In this document: positions 59,365-64,000 of the stretch, piece by piece | Position numbering within the stretch: position 1 is the first letter of the stretch | Layout: each line of letters starts with the position of its first letter | Assembly: GCA_028829895.1 (NCBI GenBank) | Contig: CM054179.1 | Coordinates: 101,202,875 to 101,266,874 of the forward strand | Reading direction: 5' to 3' | Source of the DNA: Sinotaia quadrata | Lineage: Eukaryota; Mollusca; Gastropoda; Architaenioglossa; Viviparidae | DNA length: 64,000 nucleotides | Notes under the pieces: model-generated | The model's database searches: none | The model's input: the letters and a program-made list of their open reading frames with translations, nothing else | What the model was told of the DNA's origin: nothing | Program-made: the position numbers and the translations under genes

Positions 59365-61110
59365 ATTCTTATTAGGTTATACATTTTTACTTTCTATCTG
59401 TGATATAAGAAGTTCTGCTACAGACAATACTTCATTCCACCTGGAACATAAACAGCTAAAGCTCGTCATTCACTGACCACCAAGAACGGTCAAGGCCTAA
59501 ACAAATATCTTAAATGATTACACTGCACTTTTTTCTCCGGCCACCAGAGTGGTTAAACCCGCCATTCAACCACAACCAAGAATGGTTACATTAAGTTTTC
59601 CTAATAAGAGCAAATATTCACTATGCCATTCAGCTACTGCCAGAAACGGTCCGGCATCAGCTACAAAAGCAACTAAAATTAAAAACCACAGTATCACAAT
59701 ATTCACATTATTTCTGGTCTTGACTTCTCCCTCGTAAAAACATGTCACACTTCCTAACACTACAACCCTCCCACACACTCCCATAAGCTCCTGGCCGCGT
59801 CTGAAGTGATATAGTTTCAAATGAACGTACACCTAAGCCTACAGACTCATTCAGATATATTCACATTCACATACATTCCAAACAGGGTTGGAGTGATGGT
59901 CCAAAACGCGAAATACATTCACGTCACTACTGGATAATTTAAGGCACGATTGTTGTATTTAAAATATCAAGAGGGACTGTACGCGTCATATCGAAGGACA
60001 ATGTTTATATGTGCATGCAAATGTGTTAACCGATGCTATTTTTACTGCAACAGTTAATTTATTGACACACAAAAAGTGAGCAGAAAAAGTTAGGAAAACG
60101 ATATTGAAAGGATAAGTGAAGAAAGTTTGTAGTGTATGGATTTGTTTTTTGTATTTTATTTGCAACTAATCATAACGTTTCTGTAAAGAAACAACCACCC
60201 TATCCATAGCCTATCTCTAAAACATCCTAACCCTAACCTTAAAAACACATTTGTTTGGTCTTCCGTTCACTTCCGGTCGTGTATAGAGACCATAACATAC
60301 AAAGTACTCGCATTCGAGTCATGAGAACGAAATGCAGACGTCGCAGTGATGTCTGTGTGCTTACGAGCTGGTGGTGGGGATGTTGGAGGGGTAACCAGTA
60401 GTGACACCGATTCTGACGTTTCCATGTTACATTTCCAGATCATTGACTTTGGTTGGCTTTTTGAGAAGGTGAAGAGTAAAAGAGCAAAGGGTAAAGGGCA
60501 AAGGGTTTCTGCGCAAACAGCGGCAGAACGCGGTAGCTTCGAGAAAGCGTGAGACCGTGAAACTGGAGACCACTGTAAACTGCTGATAATTGCCGAGCAA
60601 TAGAGGGAGCCACTAGTTATTACAGTTCGTATTTACTTCCCGCCGTACGGCTGGTGACAGTTTGATAGTCACGTGGCGACCTTTAGAAAGTGCAAGCGCG
60701 TGAGTAATACTGTCCTCTGCGATAATCGGTCCAACTATTGAGAAACAGTTTACAGCAAAGCGCTCTTTAACCGAGGCCCTGATGCTCTTTGCAAATGCAA
60801 ACCTGGCATTTTTAGTAATTGCAGTTTCAAAATAAAGTGATTTCGGACGCCTGTCTTTGATTGCGATCTTGACTGTTATTCGGTTGACTTAAGAAGTATC
60901 TTGATGGAAATTGTAGTAAAAGATCTTATTTTGTGCTAAATTCTTGTGCATTTGCGAAACAGAGTCTAAAGTTAAGTCTGCTTCTCTCCCCTTTCTCAAA
61001 TCCCGCTCCCCTTTTAAAATGATTTTCAAAGGAGAATACACCCGAGTAAGACTCTTAGAACCTTTAAAATTATAAAAGAGGACACTGTTTAGTGCCATAA
61101 CTTTAACGCT
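59365..61110. other. non-coding stretch
   Basis: No gene recognised. A GC-richer patch at about 60,260-60,720 has a CACTTCCGGT (ETS-type) site and a 68-codon plus frame (60,346-60,552) without a signature. A short AAGGGCAAAGGGTA-like repeat is at about 60,485-60,508. Confidence 0.4.
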
Positions 61111-61113
61111 TCT

Positions 61114-61115
61114 AC

Positions 61116-61205
<90 letters not shown>

Positions 61206-61213
61206 ACACACAG
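61114..61213. repeat. (AC)n microsatellite, about 50 units
   Basis: Nearly pure AC run. Confidence 0.97.
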
Positions 61214-61780
61214 CATGTCGATTTAGGCAACAACCGGTGAGACACAAGAACATATTATTACCCTCTGCACATAGCTAATATGTTTTTCAACGATAATGAT
61301 AACTGAACTGAAAGGTACTATAAAATTGTTAACCCACACATTGGGTAGTTAAATTCGCACTATGAATGAAACAGAGTTGTTGTTTGTTTGTTTGTATTTT
61401 AAAAGGAAAGAAAGAAAGAAACGTAAATTTGAATACTTTGCAACTCGGAAATCGCCGACATGCAACCTGTGACTAACCAAGAGTCTGCCCCGAATCAACA
61501 GTTCCATGCAGAAACGCCTTTTGATCTTCCATGCGGTCTGAAAAAGATTTCGAATTCCATTTATTGTATTTTTTAAAATTATAACGACTGGGATTGAGGG
61601 GAATAAACAGTGCAAAAATATCTAAATTCATGCGCGCTCGATCAAACAAAAATAAGTGAATTAAGTTACGGTGAGAGGGAGGGGGGTATGACTTTTAATT
61701 TTATTTCTGCATGTCACCTTGCAGTAATTATAGAGATGAACCGGGACGCGTCACGAGAGGATGGGCTTACCCTACAATTC

Positions 61781-61835
61781 GTGACTAAGTGAACTGCTCT
61801 GCCCTTTAGAGGCGAGAGGCACTGAGTTCGATTAA
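61781..61835 (+). repeat. tRNA-like sequence (SINE head candidate)
   Basis: GTGACTAAGTGAACTGC resembles an A box and D arm. CTGCCCTTTAGAGGCGAG can form an anticodon-arm-like hairpin with a 7-nt loop, and GAGTTCGATT (61,824-61,833) resembles a B box. An acceptor stem is not evident, so it is not called as a tRNA gene. Confidence 0.3.
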
Positions 61836-61964
61836 CGGTACACACAATGTCATTCCTTGGTTTAATTATGCAGTTTTCTGTCGTTCGTATTCGGATGACA
61901 GAAGTTATGAAAGCGATGCACACAAAAAAAAAGCACATTCAAACACCCGAACAAAAAATACTAA

Positions 61965-61966
<2 letters not shown>

Positions 61967-62016
<50 letters not shown>

Positions 62017-62017
62017 A

Positions 62018-62060
<43 letters not shown>
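61967..62060. repeat. (AC)n microsatellite
   Basis: About 46 AC units with a few AT interruptions. Confidence 0.97.
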
Positions 62061-62061
<1 letters not shown>

Positions 62062-62504
62062 CAGCCATGCAAACAAAATACACCATCATATGCACAATAA
62101 ACCCAGTCCCACATTACACCTAACCATACATAAAAACACAACTAAAGAGACAAATTCAAACACACAATACAGAAGCATAAACTCTAAATACGAAAAATAT
62201 TAGGAACGAAAACATATCAATACACAAACAACAACCATTCACTTGAAACAATCACACAACAGTTTCAACCGTACATACAAAATACGCAACTATACATAAA
62301 GTGTAATCATAAGCAAAGAACACAAACATTTCCACAAAAAATAACACCAAAACAATTATCTGACAACACAATGCCATTCACTCATTACAAAGAACCTTAT
62401 TTCAAAATACAAACATTTCCACAAAACGGAACAATTATCTGGCAGCACACTGCCAAACACAAACATTCCCACAAAACAAAACTATTCATTCAAAACTTAG
62501 AAGC

Positions 62505-62670
62505 GTTTTTTCACAAACACAGAACCATTATTTCAACAACAGAAAACCCACCATTATCTCACAACACAGAACCATTATCTCAACAACAGAAAACCCACTA
62601 TTATCTCACAACACAGAACCATTATCTCAACAACAGAAAACCCACTATTATCTCACAACAAAAAATCATT
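62505..62670. repeat. 47-bp tandem array, about 3.4 copies
   Basis: ACACAGAACCATTATCTCAA followed by CAACAGAAAACCCACTATTA recurs almost exactly. Confidence 0.92.
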
Positions 62671-63009
62671 ATCTCACAACATACACCCATTCACTGAAAA
62701 CAAAGAATTATAAACACAAAATACATAAATATACAAACAAAATGCACACCATAATAAAACCATACACAAAGGTCACAATTATACACACTAAACACAAACA
62801 TATTATAAACAAATTGCAAACGATATACAAAGAAGACAAACATACACAAATAACACTAAGCCTTGCGCCATGAACACCACCGTGATAGACAAAACGGATC
62901 TGTAAAGCATGCCCATACACAAAGCACATCTGTAAACACAAAACACTCTCGTACAGAACGCACAAAACCATACGTACAAATTCACACTATACACTCCAAG
63001 CTATCCATT

Positions 63010-63240
63010 TACACAAAACAATCAGACACAAAATATCAACCGTATGTTACAAAACAATCAGACACAAAGTATCAACCGTATGCTCAAAACAATCAGACAC
63101 AAAGCATCAACCGAATGCACAAAACAGACACAAGGCATCAACCGTATGCTCAAAACAATCAGACACAAAGTATCAACCGTATGCTCAAAACAATCAGACA
63201 CAAGGCATAAACCGTATGCTCAAAACAATCAAAACTATGT
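63010..63240. repeat. about 35-bp tandem array, 6-7 copies
   Basis: AAAACAATCAGACACAAAGT followed by ATCAACCGTATGCTC recurs, one copy shortened. Confidence 0.92.
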
Positions 63241-64000
63241 ACAAAGAACTTAACAATACATAAAAATCGTTAACACCTGTTTACCAAGAACACAATCATA
63301 CACACAATAATAAACACATAAATTGCGCCTGTACACATATAGACAGAAAATACAAACAACAAATACAAAGAACACAAAGCACGACTCTTTTCTATTTTTT
63401 TATACTCTGCTTGATGTTTGTTTGTTATAATACTGAATGGACACTCAAAGAGGAATTTTGGTGAATGAAAAAATTTTACTTTCGCTAGTTGTTTAATTGA
63501 TTGCGTCATATTAGTAGTAGAGTAGTAATACTAATAATAGCAGTAGTAGCAGTAATAACTTTCAGAGATGAATGCATAACATTTTGTCACTGAGAATCAC
63601 AATTAATCGGATTCAGTTTGGAAAAAACAATGACATGAATGATGTCTCATGATATTTAATGTTTAATGTGTCTGTGCTTGATATTAAGATTAACATGACT
63701 TTCCAGTAATGTAGGTGATTGCTTCCGATAATTTACGTGACTTTACCATAATTTACGTGACTTTCCCATAATTTATGTGACTGTTTCAGACTGTTGCCCT
63801 GACTACTTCCAGTTACTTACATGGATATTTCAGATTATTCCTCGGCAGAATTTTAAGATTATTTATCTGCTGCTTTGGTTATGCAAGGACTCTTGCAGCA
63901 AATTTCAACAGCTGCGTGCCTGGTGCTATTTAATAGGTTTTCGAAAATAGCTTGCATACCTATTACCATTACGTTAATTTATGTGACTGCTTAAAGTTAA
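63241..64000. other. non-coding right end
   Basis: No gene recognised. A short 20-bp array (ATAATTTACGTGACTTTACC type, three copies) lies at 63,726-63,785, with an echo at about 63,973. Confidence 0.5.

Larger units (their letters stand above)
62061..63370. other. A+C-rich, G-poor plus strand
   Basis: Over ~1.3 kb the plus strand consists mainly of A and C words (ACACAA, AACACA, CAAAAC), with few G or T. It contains the 47-bp and 35-bp arrays. Open frames (Thr/Asn/Gln/His-rich) follow from composition. Confidence 0.75.

Overview
This window looks like gene-poor, AT-rich animal DNA. I think a mollusc (perhaps a gastropod) is most likely, at moderate-to-low confidence. That guess rests on the mix of transposon types (a hAT family of GTF2IRD2/Charlie8 type, a restriction-like-endonuclease LINE, a Ty3/gypsy element with rearranged pol), on very dense microsatellites and minisatellites, and on a recurrent GGGAGAYAA motif. 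I found no complete host gene, rRNA, intact tRNA, CRISPR array or bacterial-type operon.

The centrepiece is a complete LTR retrotransposon at 14,240-22,672, flanked by a 5-bp target duplication (GTTGT). Its two ~1.71-kb LTRs differ at only about two places. Between them lie a primer binding site, a single uninterrupted 1,471-codon Gag-Pol frame and a polypurine tract. All its domains are Ty3/gypsy-like, but the order is Gag-protease-integrase-RT-RNase H, so the integrase comes before the reverse transcriptase as in Ty1/copia. This matches the Gmr1-like group first described from cod and other deuterostomes. The copy appears intact and recent.

Other mobile DNA: a decayed 3' end of an R2/R4-type LINE (8.1-9.4 kb); a solo LTR of a second family with perfect 7-bp terminal inverted repeats and a GTGGT target duplication (41,360-42,987); four same-orientation pieces of a ~1.6-kb non-coding repeat family (9.4, 31.6, 43.5 and 49.1 kb); one hAT terminus (30.9 kb); and two nearly identical ~1.27-kb hAT deletion derivatives in inverted orientation (53.3 and 56.4 kb). 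The outer 8 bp at one end of each hAT copy are reverse complements of each other, which suggests that the 1.8 kb between them was inverted.

Most of the rest is tandem repeat and featureless AT-rich sequence. Arrays include a 34-bp unit x13, 40-bp, 42-bp, 54-bp x7, 54-bp x3, 55-bp x8, 93-bp, 22-bp x15, and long GT, GA, CTAT and GAAA tracts. The right end (61.9-63.4 kb) is strikingly A+C-rich on the plus strand.

Possible host coding sequence is limited to unproven candidates: a minus-strand two-exon membrane-protein-like segment at 37.6-38.1 kb, a minus-strand terminal-exon-like frame at 11.6-11.8 kb, and an ambiguous coding-like stretch at 23.3-24.0 kb. Several CpG-containing spots carry promoter-type motifs (E2F, NRF1, CRE, YY1, TATA/Inr), with no transcript evidence. 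All coordinates, counts and identities were read by eye.
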